Below, one piece after another: positions 53,540 through 62,619 of a stretch of 64,000 nucleotides of DNA (positions within the stretch are counted from its first letter, which is position 1; every line of letters starts with the position of its first letter). Below the pieces are notes generated by a model, which made no database searches, was not told the DNA's origin, and saw only the letters and a program-made list of their open reading frames with translations. The DNA comes from Silurus meridionalis. Taxonomy: Eukaryota; Chordata; Actinopteri; Siluriformes; Siluridae. The translations under genes and the position numbers were made by a program. The DNA is taken from NCBI RefSeq assembly GCF_014805685.1, contig NC_060892.1:10621490-10685489 (forward strand). The letters are read 5' to 3'.

Positions 53540-53601
<62 letters not shown>

Positions 53602-56600
53602 ATGACTAAACAAACAGACAAATTTGTTTTGGTGGTTTAGCGGTTAAGATTTTGGACTTTGGATCCAAAGGTTGTAAGTTTAAATCTCAGACTATCCAAG
53701 TTGCCATTCATGGGCCCTGGAGCACGGATCTTAACCCCATAACAGCTCAGTTGTCTTCTTCTTCTTCTTCTTTCGGCTGCTCCCAATAGGGGTCGCCACA
53801 GCGGATCATCCGTTTCAATACCCCCCTGTCCTCTACATCTGCCTCTTTCACACCAACTACCTGCATGTCTTCCCTCACCACATCCATGAACCTCCTCCTT
53901 GGCCTTCCTCTTTTCCTCCTACCTGGTGGCTCCATCCTCAGCATTCTCCTACCAATATAGTTCATGTCCCTCCTCTGCACATTGGCACATGTTTTACGCT
54001 GGATGCCCTTCCTAACGCAACCCTCCCCATTTACCCGGGCTTGGGACCGGCACTAAGAGTGCACTGGCTTGTGCATCCATAATGGCTGGGTTCCATAACA
54101 GCTCAGTTGTACTGTTGCCAATTGCCATAAATGTAAATACAAATTTCAGATGATTTCATAACCTGATATGCTTTCTCGTGCATTTACAGAAAGGTAAGAA
54201 CCTCCGAAAAACTTACTGCTACTTTAATACAAAAATAAAGTAAATCTTACTAAATGAATGCAAGGTTTCTGGGTTAAGCAATGCGCCAATAAAGCTTAAG
54301 ATTTACAGACAAATTAATAAATTACAGTGGCAAACAGCATAATTGACAGGTGAATGGACACACCTCCTTGTCCTTATATTTTCGGTTGCCGGTGTTCTAG
54401 GAGAATCAGAGAGACCAACGTTCATATTGAATGTGAATGATGAGAGGAGTGTGATTTATATCAGAGCGCTGCTAAATTGTCAGATCTGATCGCTCAGAAG
54501 GGGTTGAGGAATTTTCTTTAACAGCAGCAACATGGTTATTCGATTGTTACCAATTCAGTGTCAAAAACATACCTAAGGACTTGAGACTTTAAATGTACAG
54601 ATTTAATTAAAGCCGGTAATATAAAAGCATGTACAAGCAAGACAACTCCGTCTTCCATATTTTTTTGTATATAAATACCTCAAGCTAATTTGTCATATAT
54701 GTAAATATTCATGTAATTCATTTAATGCATATACATACACCATTGCACACATTTGTAAATAATTATAACTTTCTTATACCTCAATTGTAGATTTTTTCCC
54801 CTTTTTCTCTTTACTGTTCATTATTGTTTAATGTTTAATATACTATCTGTGCTTTAGTTTGCCTGTAGCCTCACTCAATAATTTTTTGTTTGTCAATTGC
54901 CACTGACCTCTGTGACAAATAATACTTGAAATTTAAAACTTGAAATTAATTGTCTAATAAACTATTTGTGTGAATTTATTTTTTTTGTTATACAATAATT
55001 CGTCAGCTTTAAACTTTAGAGCAATACTTTTTTTTCCAGAAAATATTATGTTCTGAATCATCTTCAGGCAATTTTTGAGACACAAACACTTTCAGATGTG
55101 CAGCTCTGTGGAGAATGCGCAGTGTGTAAACACAGCACCTCATATGGACAGCAGCAGAGCCGTCTATTAGACACGAGTGTTTCGAGAGGGAGAAATACTG
55201 CAGTGCTAGTTAAACACAGAGCCGGGGGATGGGTGAAAGGTTTGAGTTAAGATTCTGAGCTAAGACATTAGTGATGCTTGCTCATCTGGATGAACCCCAC
55301 GTCTCCGAGCTGCGTTAAAGAGACTCACCTTTAGTGTGCTGCAGGATCCTCTGCAGCAGGACCGGGTACTTTGTTAGTCGCTGAGTGACCAGTAATATGC
55401 ACTCGGGGATCCCTAGTCGACGTACGATACTGTTGCTCATCTTTTTCTGAAATGATCGAGGCAAAAACACGTTGCACAGTTTAAATGTTAATTAAAACCC
55501 AGCTAGTGAAAACTGTTAACGGTTAATTGCCGCAATAACACTCAGAGCCAAAAAAGCTAAAAACAAGTGAGCCAGTGAATTGATTACCCTGATAAACGTC
55601 TGAAAGCGCTTGTCTTTGCTGTGTAGTTCCTTGTACTGGTTCACTGCTTCATTGTGATGGCTGCAGAACGTCCCATAAACTTGCTTCATGCTTTCAGCAT
55701 TGGAGCCCGAAAACTAAAACATATATTATAGGGTTAAAAAAAGCCTGATTATGAAAAGAGAATTTCCTGTTTTAGAGCAAATGGGTAAAAGAGTTCAATT
55801 TATAATAATCCATTAACAAGTCTAATATACTACTTTGTACCACAATGCAGTCTGATTCTTGGAATCTGATGACGATTTCATTCGCAACTCTGACAGCAGC
55901 ATCGTCTGAACACACAGCTTTATATTAATGCGTTCATTCTAATAATTATTTCTGTAGTAACCACTCATTCACAGAGCACAGGACATTCCTTCATTGAATA
56001 TTCGCCTATAACAGCATGCCAATTTATGTTACAATATATGCTATTGTTTACAAAAGGATAAAGCAATCTTGGCAGAAAATTTGAATATATTTAGAGTTTG
56101 GGATGAAAAAAATAAATGACAGTTTCCTTTAACGAGATGCAAATTTCTCAAGACTAATTATCATCTATACTTCATCGATGGTAATAAATGGCAGTTAAAA
56201 CTGAGTCTCTCTCTAGTAAGATTTGGTGAATTCTGAATATAGAATATAAACTGGAAATGTGTAATATATATTTTTTAAAGAAACTATCAATGTTGGTACA
56301 CCGTTGAACATCTGAGCATCATTATGAAAGAAGTGAAGAATAATTTTAATTTTAATACAATAGATTTAAAACCCATATAACCTTACAGACTGTTAAGGAT
56401 GATCCGACTCTGCAGTCTCTCCATCTGGGCCAGTTGACGCTCTCACTCATTACTCGTTTTTCTTCATTTATCCTTCTTTATTTTGTTGTGATCTTTCTGT
56501 AATTGCTTTAATTAAGCTGCAAGTAGTAGCGCAGCTGCTGTTTTTTTTCGTAAGAGAAATAGCTACAATGATTTCGCCTGTCTTCTGCATCCCAATCCAT

Positions 56601-59600
56601 CAATTGCACCACATCACTGTAATCACTGTGTTTAATATACTATGTTTCAATTGCATCATTAAGCACCTCTTAGTTTAATGACTGTTCCTCGTATTTGAGT
56701 TAATGGTCTACGAATGGTCTACGCCTGAAAATATTTAGCTCTCCTGCTTGTTCATGCAATCAGCCAATCAGATTTTCTCTGTGATCTCAGTGACTTTGAG
56801 TGCAGCATGGTCGCTGGTTGCTGGTGCCAGATGGGCTGGAATTGTATATTTCCGAAACTGCTGATCTTCTGGGATTTTATACAGACTGGTGTGCAAAACA
56901 AACAAACAACAAAAGAAAAATTTACTGAGTGGCAATTCTGCCTGCAGAACTGCCTCATTGAGGTATTGAGGAGAATGACCAGACTGGTCTGAATTAACAA
57001 GAAATCTATAGCAACTCAAATAATCACTCTTTACAACCCTGGCAAGCAGAAAAGCATCTTAAAATGCACATAGCATGCCAAACCTAAAATGGGTTGGGCT
57101 ATAATAACAGACGACTGTATAAGTTTCCACTTCTGTTAGCCAAGAACAGGACTCTGAAGCTACAGTTAGCACAGGCTTGCCCAAACTGAACAGCCAGTAG
57201 AAATATGTGTTCTTTGTTCTTGTTCTTCACAAGATATCTGGCCATAATGTACTGTGTTTGACTACAGCTTTTATACATTGAGTTTTTACTCTGTACAGCA
57301 TTACGGTGAGACGATTCACACCTTTTTTTAACCCCAGCCTGAGCAGTACCAGAAGAACATAAACCTTGGCATGTTAAACTAGTATTTCATCCCAAATAAA
57401 AGTCTGATCCATTAACCTACAAAAGGCTCTAAAAGGAAGTTCCCAATTTTAACAGCCACATTGGGTCTTCCAGGATGGCCACACAGGGAAGCTCATGTCT
57501 GACTGTCTCTCCATCACTTCCTGTTTCTGCCCTGCACTTTTTTTCCACCAGTCAAACATTTACTGCTATCTAATGAGCACATCTCTAAAGCTAGTTTCCC
57601 CTTCTAGTGTGTATTCTACTGGACACCAATTTGGTAAGTCTTTAGGGGCCAATGATGTCATTGGGAAATCCTTCCTATTGTTTACATATTGGTCCTTTGG
57701 GACTTCACAGAATCTTGTGTATTTTTTTTCCTTTTTGGGGGTATGCACTCAGCAGAGTTAATAATCAGATTGATCTGCACAGTCTATCACTTTTTATTTA
57801 CCGTGCCAACATTTTTTTAGAATTCTGAATCTGTGGAATGTTACCACAATGGCTATCTGCTCTGCTCCTACAGTGGCTATAATCCAAGTGGGAAATTCTG
57901 TGAAGCTGTGCACTGTCTGGTATGCTAAGAGTTTCTGGAACATTTAGAACTCCTCTGGAATCCTACATCCCACATTTTTACAGTATTTCTGATACGATAG
58001 TGTCTATCCATTATTACAAAGTATGAACTTATGCTGTTTTTGTTGTTGTTGACAATAAATCTCCTCATTCATTGACTGATTCATTTTTCCAGTGGCTGGT
58101 TTATCTGGTGCAACGCAGGGACACACACTAAAAGTGACCAGTGGTGGACAAACCATGTACTTGAGTTGTAAAAGAACAAAGGTTTTTGCCTTTAAATGTA
58201 CTTAAGTATCCAAAGTTCTATGATTTATTATGGCTATAATGTTTTATCATTTATGTCACAACACTGTTGCTTAATCAAATCAGTTTATATGTAAAGACTC
58301 TAATGTTACTTTTAGCACACCAATCTATTGATATTATGATATTAATGAGTCAAACACTGATTGATATCTATAAAAATTATCACGAGCCCAAAACCTTCTT
58401 TTCAACTACTTAAAAAATATCGCGCAAGTAAGGCGACGGGTGTTGTGTCAAGTCCGAGCCAGTTTTTTTCCTCTCAAAATGTTCTGCCTTTTGTTGAACT
58501 TATGAAAATAAAAAACGGATGAAAAAGCCACTTAAGTACAGTAACGAATTAATTTACTTTTTTACTGTCCACCACTGAAAAGAACCAGTCCATCAAAGCG
58601 CATCTTTACACACACATTCATACAAACATTTATGATAATGATTTACTGTAGGTTTATTTAAATGCTAAATTGCATCAGCAATATCAGTGTTAGTATTTGA
58701 ATTAAAAACAGAGCATCACACAGCAAATAAACACTAGATATAACCAAATATTCTCTAAATGATGTTCTGTAAACTTTTGTTTTAATTAATTTACTTTTTT
58801 TAAAAATAGTTTTCATTTAAATAAATAAACTAATTAATAAATTAATTCATGAAGAAATTGGTAGTCACCCTAAACTCTTTGCTTTGACTCGACTTGACTA
58901 GTAGACTTTGTGCACCAGTTTCTCCTCACCTGGTTGACCAGTATATCTCCAATCCTGCTGATAATAAAGGTTCCATCCTTGCCCTCCTGCTTGGCCTCTC
59001 TCCTCCTCTCGATCAGGCTGCTGAAGAAGTGTGTGTGCATCTCCTGTAGCTCGTCCAGTACAGGGAACACTTTTTCCACCGTATGGGCTTCCAGCTGCAT
59101 CTCTTTCAGCATCCCCTTGCTGTACACGTCTGCCATGATCCGCAGTGTACGCACGTGGTGCATCTCCGTCTGAATCAGCTCTGGAAGGAACAGAGACGTG
59201 TTTCCGTGTGATAAGTTATCGTTTATCGATGAAGTCCTTATAGCACAGAATTCTAGGCGGGGTTTAAAACAGCTCTGGCAATAATTCAAATCACAAATTT
59301 TTTAATAAATATATTATTCCACTACATTATTGTTTCTATAGTAACAGCTCATTCACGGGAGGCCTTTATAGCGCACTCTTACATAATTCATACCTAACAA
59401 GCCGATTAAAAATTGTGCTTGTATAATAATGAAAAACACATACAAACACGTTCCTCTGGTGAAGTTAAATTTCGACGCTGATTAGTGTCGATGCTTTAAG
59501 GTAAGATTGGTACTTTAAATTTTGCTCTATTAGAAAATCTTCAGGTCTTCTTTTGTGCATATTTCTCATTCTAATTAGTCCTTTAACTTTCGAAAGCAAA

Positions 59601-62600
59601 AGAGAAAAGAGAGGTGCTGAGCTGGTGAGGAAATCACTATTTAAAGGCATAGAAAGTGAAAACCGGAACAAATTACAAGGAACTGCTGTTTAAACTGATA
59701 GAAGATACTGGATGTCATTGTTGAAATTATTCTTTAGAATTTTTTAATTATTTGCAATTATTTGGTACGAGAGCAGTAACACATTGTTGTTCAGTGTGGG
59801 AACAGAATCAGTGCTCCACAGCAGTGATTGGTTTCCTAATATAGCACACCCTCAAGAGTTTTATTTCCTACTGACTAGAATTAGAAACTAAAAAAGTTTC
59901 CTACCGCAAAGTCGAGTAGACAAGTGTATGGCGTAGTTGTGACAAAGGTTACTGTGAACAGCTTGCAGTTAATTAACTAATTCGAGTTTTTGATGAGACT
60001 GCAGACTTGTGAAAGCCTCAGCTGAAACTTTAACAACGTATACAGCTTCTGACCCTGTGCTATATGCTGCAGATAATCCAGCTGGCCATACGTTTATTTA
60101 CACTGCATTTGAATATTACATTAAATATACAACCAACAAGTAGTCTTAAAAAAGATCAGTGATCAGAAGGTCTTAAATAGACATACGCTCGCTATCCTAT
60201 ATAAGATTTGGAGCATTCTGCAAAATGATAGTGATAGTGTGTTTATCGTTTACATTACAAGGTATCAGAGAAAGAACAAGGTATCAGAGGAAAAGCAGTT
60301 AAACCCGAGCTTTATCTCGGTGCTGTAAAGCATGTGTAACATACAGATTTTAAGATTTGATCTGGCGCAGAAACACTGCTAGAGATATGAGAAAAAATAA
60401 AAAACAGCAGTAAACTGGTTTGGGAGACACTGCAACACATTTCCAAGATAATACTGTAGGTTGGTATTAAAACCTTAATCACATAATCAGATGTCCTTCC
60501 TACTGCAGTACATTCGTTATACGAATCCACGAAGTCAGATGAATGGCGATACTTTTTTTTTTTTTTACATGAACATAAGCTTCCCAACAGTGACCTTACC
60601 ATAAATGACATCTTGCTGCTTAATGACATCTTTTTTCAACTGCGTCAGGTATTTCTTATCCGCCGTGAAGCTCCACGAGTCAGCTTCCAACTCTTTAGCA
60701 TCCGCCTCGAACTCTCCCATCAGCTGCCCATCTATCTCCGTTCCTATAAACACACAGCTTAATAAGAGTGCGCAATAAAGCTGGCTACGGTGAATCAGGA
60801 GCATGCAGCAAATGTCACTAATAAATTGTAGCCTCTGTGCTTCGGGTCAATTGCTTGGTCTGAGAGTATTTCAGGCATGAGCTCATTTTGAAGCCTGCAC
60901 CTGCTCGCTGCTCGGGAAGATGGAAGGAAGCTCCAGGAAATAGAAACAGATGAAGAGCTGCTCAGGAGGAAATGAGGCTGCTTACCTTCATCTATCAGAG
61001 ACTCGGTGGACTCGTTGACCTTGTTGGCTTTGTGCAAATTGTCGGTGGACTGGGATAAATAGCGCAGACTCTTCAACGGCATTTCATCAAATCTGAAGGA
61101 GGACAATAAGGAAGTGAGTTGGAGGTGCTTACGGCTGGTAGCTATAAAACCATCAGTGGCCTAATTGAATTCGCATGAGTTACTAAAGGGTTCCAGTTAG
61201 GACTTTAACTTTCAGGAAACACTAAGATATTTAGATGCATTGGGGAAGAGGCGGCACAAATGTTGCAGGGGGAAAAAAATCGCCCTGAGCTTTATTCAAT
61301 ATTTATAATTTTGTTGAGAAAATGCAGACGTTTGTAATTTCAACATTTGAATCAATAAAATGGGCATTTTTAAATTCGATTTAACATTCCTACATTGCCT
61401 AACAATGCCATTCGATGGGCCACTAATAGTGACGCCAAAGGCAATGATGCAACAGTGATTTAGTCATTTAGTCCGGCTTTCTCATTTCCTCACAGAGGTG
61501 ATACACCATGTACTTGAGTTAAAATAAAGATACACAAGGTAAAATATAACTCCAGTAAAAGTACTCACTGTACATTTTCACTTGGGTAAAAGTACAAAAA
61601 GTATTTGCCTTCAAATGTAGAACTAATATAATTATATTAAGGAAACACTGATTGATATCTATTAAAAAAATCATGAGCCCAGAACCTTCTTTTTAACGTC
61701 TTAAAAAGATTTAAATGCAAATCTGGCCACGGGTGTTGGGGCAAGTTAGATTCGGGAGGTTCTTCTATCATTTATCACTTCCAAAATGTTCTGTTTGCTG
61801 TTGAACTGAAGCTAAACTGTATGTCCGTGCTAAGTAGATACCACCGAGTGACAATCAAAAGTCCAAAGCAAAAAATTCATTTACTTGGTACTGTTTAGCA
61901 CTACCTCTCATCCATACACTTTACTTACAAAGGTCAGCTTAAGCGTAACTTTTTATGCTAATAGGGCCGTGAGTGTCATCATGCTTGTCATTTGTCATTT
62001 TGTGGCACAAATAAATAAATAAAGCGAATAAACACACAAAATAAAACTAAATGCTAATTTGTAAATGTTAATGAACACACATCAGATATGAGTCTGTAAA
62101 CAGTCTCGTCTCGCTAATTTCTACAAGGTTAAACTGGATCCTCACACTGCAATGTTGCTGATGGATATGCTTTTAGACAGGTTGCTGCTGTTGAAAGGCA
62201 TGATGCTCGTGTGTCTACGTGGTGCAGTCATCAATGAGAATTGGTCGTCGGGAGACAATATGGCTGACCAGGGCCTTTCCCGTGGGGCAGAGGCTGAACA
62301 AATCAATAAACAAACAAACAAAGCTAGTAAGATGTCAGTGCTTGAAAACTAAATAGTGTGCTAACTGATTTGGGGGAAAATGTTACTTGCAGCATACCTT
62401 TTGTTCTTAAAGTGACTCCAGACATGGTGGTTGACTCTGGTATTACAATCTGGGGTTGTTTTGGGAACTGAAAAGGAGGCAAATTCATTGCTAAAACGTT
62501 TTGCTGGGTTGTAATTAAGAAATCCATTGAAATCTCCTTCACGCAGACGTTCCTTACCTTTCCATTGGTACACACTGGAATGCGGTCTCGGCAGCTCTTA

Positions 62601-62619
62601 TGAACACACACGCTGCAAC
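46566..62619 (-). CDS. akap13: akap13 (AKAP-Lbc) RhoGEF, 3' portion, 19 coding exons
   Basis: The exons join in frame to give 959 C-terminal residues of a Rho guanine-nucleotide exchange factor. Domains in order are: the end of a C1 zinc finger (residues 1-20), a Ser-rich linker (21-170), a DH domain (about 170-370), a PH domain (about 390-510), a linker (510-704), a coiled coil (704-843) and a Lys-rich tail. The family loads GTP on RhoA through DH-PH; AKAP13 also scaffolds PKA through a helix further N-terminal, outside the window. The AKAP13 call over ARHGEF2 or ARHGEF28 rests on the linker motifs NESTESL and [11 protein letters not shown], the VVVQQD start of the coiled coil, and the [13 protein letters not shown] tail, judged from memory of the family. 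All 18 internal junctions have GT/AG sites with compatible phases. The start codon lies beyond the right edge. No frameshift or stop is seen, so the gene looks functional. Confidence 0.92.
46917..48363 (-). other. akap13: akap13 intron between exons R and S
   Basis: 1447 bp. Apart from the CT repeat nothing is recognised; no extra coding exon with AKAP13 similarity was found. Confidence 0.7.
47472..47538. repeat. (CT)n microsatellite in akap13 intron R-S
   Basis: About 33 CT units. Confidence 0.97.
48364..48780 (-). CDS. akap13: akap13 exon R: coiled coil
   Basis: A 417-bp (139-codon) exon starting [20 protein letters not shown] and then becoming almost pure Glu/Arg/Gln heptads, for example [19 protein letters not shown] and [20 protein letters not shown]. 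This is the long C-terminal coiled coil of AKAP13, used in family members for oligomerisation and partner binding. An [10 protein letters not shown] repeat precedes the coil. The acceptor is ttttccag and the donor gtgagc. Confidence 0.93.
48781..49479 (-). other. akap13: akap13 intron between exons Q and R
   Basis: 699 bp, including a tetranucleotide repeat next to the exon Q donor. Confidence 0.75.
49326..49465. repeat. (GGAT)n-(AGAT)n tetranucleotide repeat
   Basis: About 19 GGAT units followed by about 15 AGAT units. It lies 14 bp from the exon Q splice donor. Confidence 0.97.
49480..49530 (-). CDS. akap13: akap13 exon Q: 51-bp microexon
   Basis: A 17-codon phase-0 exon encoding [17 protein letters not shown], the start of the C-terminal helical region. 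The acceptor is tgtacag and the donor gtgtgtg. The donor is followed within about 15 bp by a long tetranucleotide repeat (49326-49465). Confidence 0.85.
49976..50020 (-). CDS. akap13: akap13 exon P: 45-bp microexon
   Basis: A 15-codon exon encoding [15 protein letters not shown], matching the 'GGNANLVFMLKRNSE' stretch of AKAP13. It lies between a cttcacag acceptor and a gtaacg donor. Being a multiple of three and phase 0 at both ends, it could be skipped without frameshift. Confidence 0.85.
50021..50787 (-). other. akap13: akap13 intron between exons O and P
   Basis: 767 bp; nothing recognised. Confidence 0.7.
50788..50849 (-). CDS. akap13: akap13 exon O: short acidic exon
   Basis: A 62-bp exon encoding [20 protein letters not shown]. 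The '[14 protein letters not shown]' block at this point in mammalian AKAP13 is very similar; RRTES is a candidate PKA-type site. The acceptor is ctcctcag and the donor gtatgg. Confidence 0.85.
50850..51390 (-). other. akap13: akap13 intron between exons N and O
   Basis: 541 bp; nothing recognised. Short ORFs on both strands lack any pattern. Confidence 0.7.
51391..51543 (-). CDS. akap13: akap13 exon N: linker with [11 protein letters not shown]
   Basis: A 153-bp exon with [14 protein letters not shown], a Pro/Ala-rich stretch, then [19 protein letters not shown]. The last block is a hallmark of AKAP13 and ARHGEF2-type linkers. The PRRSETF serine could be a basophilic-kinase or 14-3-3-type site; that is inference. 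The acceptor is actgtag and the donor gtgagg. Confidence 0.9.
51764..51946 (-). CDS. akap13: akap13 exon M: linker with short helix
   Basis: A 183-bp exon encoding [20 protein letters not shown], a predicted amphipathic helix, and later [20 protein letters not shown]. The 'LFR...LKG..LMK.AI' segment occurs at the same place in AKAP13. The acceptor is tctcttag and the donor gtacgt. Confidence 0.88.
52056..52138 (-). CDS. akap13: akap13 exon L: acidic linker after PH
   Basis: An 83-bp exon encoding [20 protein letters not shown] followed by SKAKEM. The DEGIPSE-EE-K block is a conserved AKAP13 linker right after the PH domain. The acceptor is ttcacag and the donor gtgagg. It starts with the last base of an Arg codon and ends with the first base of the next. 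Confidence 0.9.
52395..52576 (-). CDS. akap13: akap13 exon K: PH domain, C-terminal part
   Basis: A 182-bp exon encoding [20 protein letters not shown], then [20 protein letters not shown], the last PH strands and C-terminal helix. The [13 protein letters not shown] block fits AKAP13. Splicing uses ccccag as acceptor and gtaagt as donor. A possible start well upstream of this exon is intronic. Confidence 0.93.
52577..53068 (-). other. akap13: akap13 intron between exons J and K
   Basis: 492 bp; purine-rich near 52600-52710 on the plus strand. Nothing else recognised. Confidence 0.7.
53069..53145 (-). CDS. akap13: akap13 exon J: PH domain core
   Basis: A 77-bp exon encoding [20 protein letters not shown] and VFASL, the beta strands of the PH domain shared almost unchanged across AKAP13 and ARHGEF2. 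The acceptor is tgacag and the donor gtatgt. The ORF is too short to be seen alone; phase and motif place it. Confidence 0.92.
53286..53537 (-). CDS. akap13: akap13 exon I: end of DH and start of PH
   Basis: A 252-bp exon that begins [20 protein letters not shown], the last DH helix, then runs through [20 protein letters not shown] into the PH domain at [17 protein letters not shown]. It follows a cgcag acceptor that abuts a (TG)26 tract with no ordinary pyrimidine run. RGRK is one residue longer than the usual RRK before LLHDG. The donor is the gtaaaa one base after AAAG, which alone fits the phase of exon J. Confidence 0.92.
53543..53594. repeat. (CA)26 repeat abutting exon I acceptor
   Basis: On the transcribed strand this is (TG)26, followed at once by CGCAG and exon I. 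Confidence 0.97.
53623..54136 (+). mobile_element. tRNA-derived SINE split by an RTE derivative
   Basis: The left half (53623-53754) has a box A-like GGTGGTTTAGCGGTTAAG and GGGCCCTGGAGCACGGATCT. The right half (54093-54136) resumes with AACAGCTCAGTTGTACTG and the ATAAATGTAAAT tail. Same family as 42150-42325. Confidence 0.8.
53755..54092 (-). mobile_element. internally deleted RTE derivative, 338 bp
   Basis: An exact 18-bp duplication, CCATAACAGCTCAGTTGT, flanks it (53737-53754 and 54093-54110). On the minus strand it opens with the RTE 5' end (GCACAAGCCAGTGCACTCTT, then GGGTTGCGTTAGGAAGGGCA). It then jumps to the RTE 3' part encoding [20 protein letters not shown], and ends GATCCGCTGTGGCGACCCCT plus a (GAA)n tail. 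An open frame of 77 codons (53747-53980) is the tail of the old reverse-transcriptase ORF. Confidence 0.92.
55329..55446 (-). CDS. akap13: akap13 exon H: DH domain, catalytic helix
   Basis: A 118-bp exon encoding [20 protein letters not shown] and then [16 protein letters not shown]. The TQR-(I/L)-TKYP-LLQRIL block is the most conserved DH helix and forms much of the Rho-binding surface. The acceptor is catttcag and the donor gtgagt. The exon ends with one base of the Glu codon completed in exon I. Confidence 0.93.
55588..55713 (-). CDS. akap13: akap13 exon G: DH domain, middle
   Basis: A 126-bp phase-0 exon encoding [20 protein letters not shown] and then [20 protein letters not shown]. This is the helical middle of the DH domain. 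The acceptor is ttttag and the donor gtaatc, which is a weaker donor than the others. The exon is too short to appear as a free-standing ORF and was found from homology and phase. Confidence 0.9.
56740..57190 (+). mobile_element. degenerate Tc1-like remnant
   Basis: It contains GAGGAGAATGACCAGACTGG, then TAGCAACTCAAATAATCACT, CAGAAAAGCATCTTAAAATG and AGCCAAGAACAGGACTCTGA. In this order they match the transposase N-terminal half of a common fish Tc1-like family. ORFs of 82-83 codons on the opposite strand are shadows. Confidence 0.65.
58139..58577. mobile_element. short element with CAGTGGTGGACA inverted ends
   Basis: 439 bp with ends CAGTGGTGGACA and, reversed, CAGTGGTGGACA. The interior is rich in ACTTAAGTA and AAAAGTAC-like words. 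Flanks (AAAGTGAC and AAAAGAAC) could be a decayed 8-bp duplication, which would suggest hAT. No coding capacity. Confidence 0.7.
58930..59180 (-). CDS. akap13: akap13 exon F: DH domain, N-terminal half
   Basis: A 251-bp exon encoding the first conserved region of the DH (Dbl homology) fold: a [12 protein letters not shown] helix, then [16 protein letters not shown], and ending RIGDILVNQ. The E-x2-HVRTL and FPVLDEL motifs are typical of the RhoA-specific AKAP13/ARHGEF2/ARHGEF18 group. The acceptor is ccttccag and the donor gtgagg, ending in phase 0. Confidence 0.93.
59181..60599 (-). other. akap13: akap13 intron between exons E and F
   Basis: 1419 bp; no gene or repeat family recognised. Confidence 0.7.
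60600..60743 (-). CDS. akap13: akap13 exon E: pre-DH helix
   Basis: A 144-bp exon encoding the acidic pre-DH segment. It includes LEADSWSF and the lysine-rich [12 protein letters not shown] that starts the first DH helix. It is bounded by a tttatag acceptor and a gtaagg donor. A candidate start inside the exon (from MGEF) is not a real start, because the exon continues in frame with upstream exons. Confidence 0.88.
60986..61092 (-). CDS. akap13: akap13 exon D: linker with NESTESL motif
   Basis: A 107-bp exon that encodes [19 protein letters not shown] and ends [11 protein letters not shown]. The sequence around STDNL and NESTESL is a diagnostic AKAP13-family block just before the DH domain. 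The acceptor is ctccttcag and the donor gtaagc. It begins with the last base of a Val codon shared with exon C. Confidence 0.88.
61093..62145 (-). other. akap13: akap13 intron between exons C and D
   Basis: 1053 bp, including a decayed copy of the repeat described at 58139 (about 61494-61910). Confidence 0.7.
61494..61910. mobile_element. decayed copy of the CAGTGGTGGACA family
   Basis: It shares GTACTTGAGTTAAAATAAAG, AAGTACAAAAAGTATTTGCC, ACACTGATTGATATCTATTA and GAGCCCAGAACCTTCTTTTT with 58139-58577. Its ends are eroded. Confidence 0.65.
62146..62293 (-). CDS. akap13: akap13 exon C: Ser-rich linker
   Basis: A 148-bp exon encoding a linker that contains [10 protein letters not shown] and then [15 protein letters not shown]. 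Known AKAP13 proteins have a similar 'ERPRSAVL ... SLSKSVSIQNI' stretch here. The donor is placed at gtgagg after GCAGT, because only that site gives a phase matching the next exon. The serine cluster is a plausible phosphorylation region; that is inference. Confidence 0.8.
62398..62467 (-). CDS. akap13: akap13 exon B: linker after C1
   Basis: A 70-bp exon in phase 0 that ends with one base of a split codon. It encodes a Pro/Ser/Thr linker starting [17 protein letters not shown]. It is flanked by a ccttttcag acceptor and a gtatgc donor. Its phase joins exon A upstream and exon C downstream without a stop. Confidence 0.8.
62558..62619 (-). CDS. akap13: akap13 exon A: C-terminal half of C1 domain
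   Basis: This is the first exon visible in the window. It reads two bases of a split codon, then 20 residues beginning CSVCVHKSC. The spacing C-x4-H-x2-C-x6-C matches the last four zinc ligands of a C1 (phorbol-ester/DAG-type) finger. In this Rho GEF family the C1 domain is atypical and is not expected to bind diacylglycerol. The acceptor (ctctttcag) and donor (gtaagg) are both good. The exon with the first half of the finger was not found between here and position 64000. Confidence 0.85.

Larger units (their letters stand above)
53538..55328 (-). other. akap13: akap13 intron between exons H and I
   Basis: 1791 bp. It holds the (TG)26 tract, the split SINE with its nested RTE derivative, and otherwise unrecognised AT-rich sequence. 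Confidence 0.75.
55714..58929 (-). other. akap13: akap13 intron between exons F and G
   Basis: 3216 bp, holding a Tc1-like remnant and a short inverted-repeat element; the rest is unrecognised. Confidence 0.75.

Noticed and set aside
56752..57019. Pair of 82-83-codon minus-strand ORFs as an exon
   Set aside because: They are antisense to a degenerate Tc1-like remnant.
58910..59173. 87-codon plus-strand ORF
   Set aside because: Antisense shadow of akap13 exon F.
46566..62619. Assignment to ARHGEF2 or ARHGEF28
   Set aside because: DH-PH motifs are shared, but the linker (NESTESL, GIPSE), the coiled-coil start and the KEKKDKKKK tail fit AKAP13 best.
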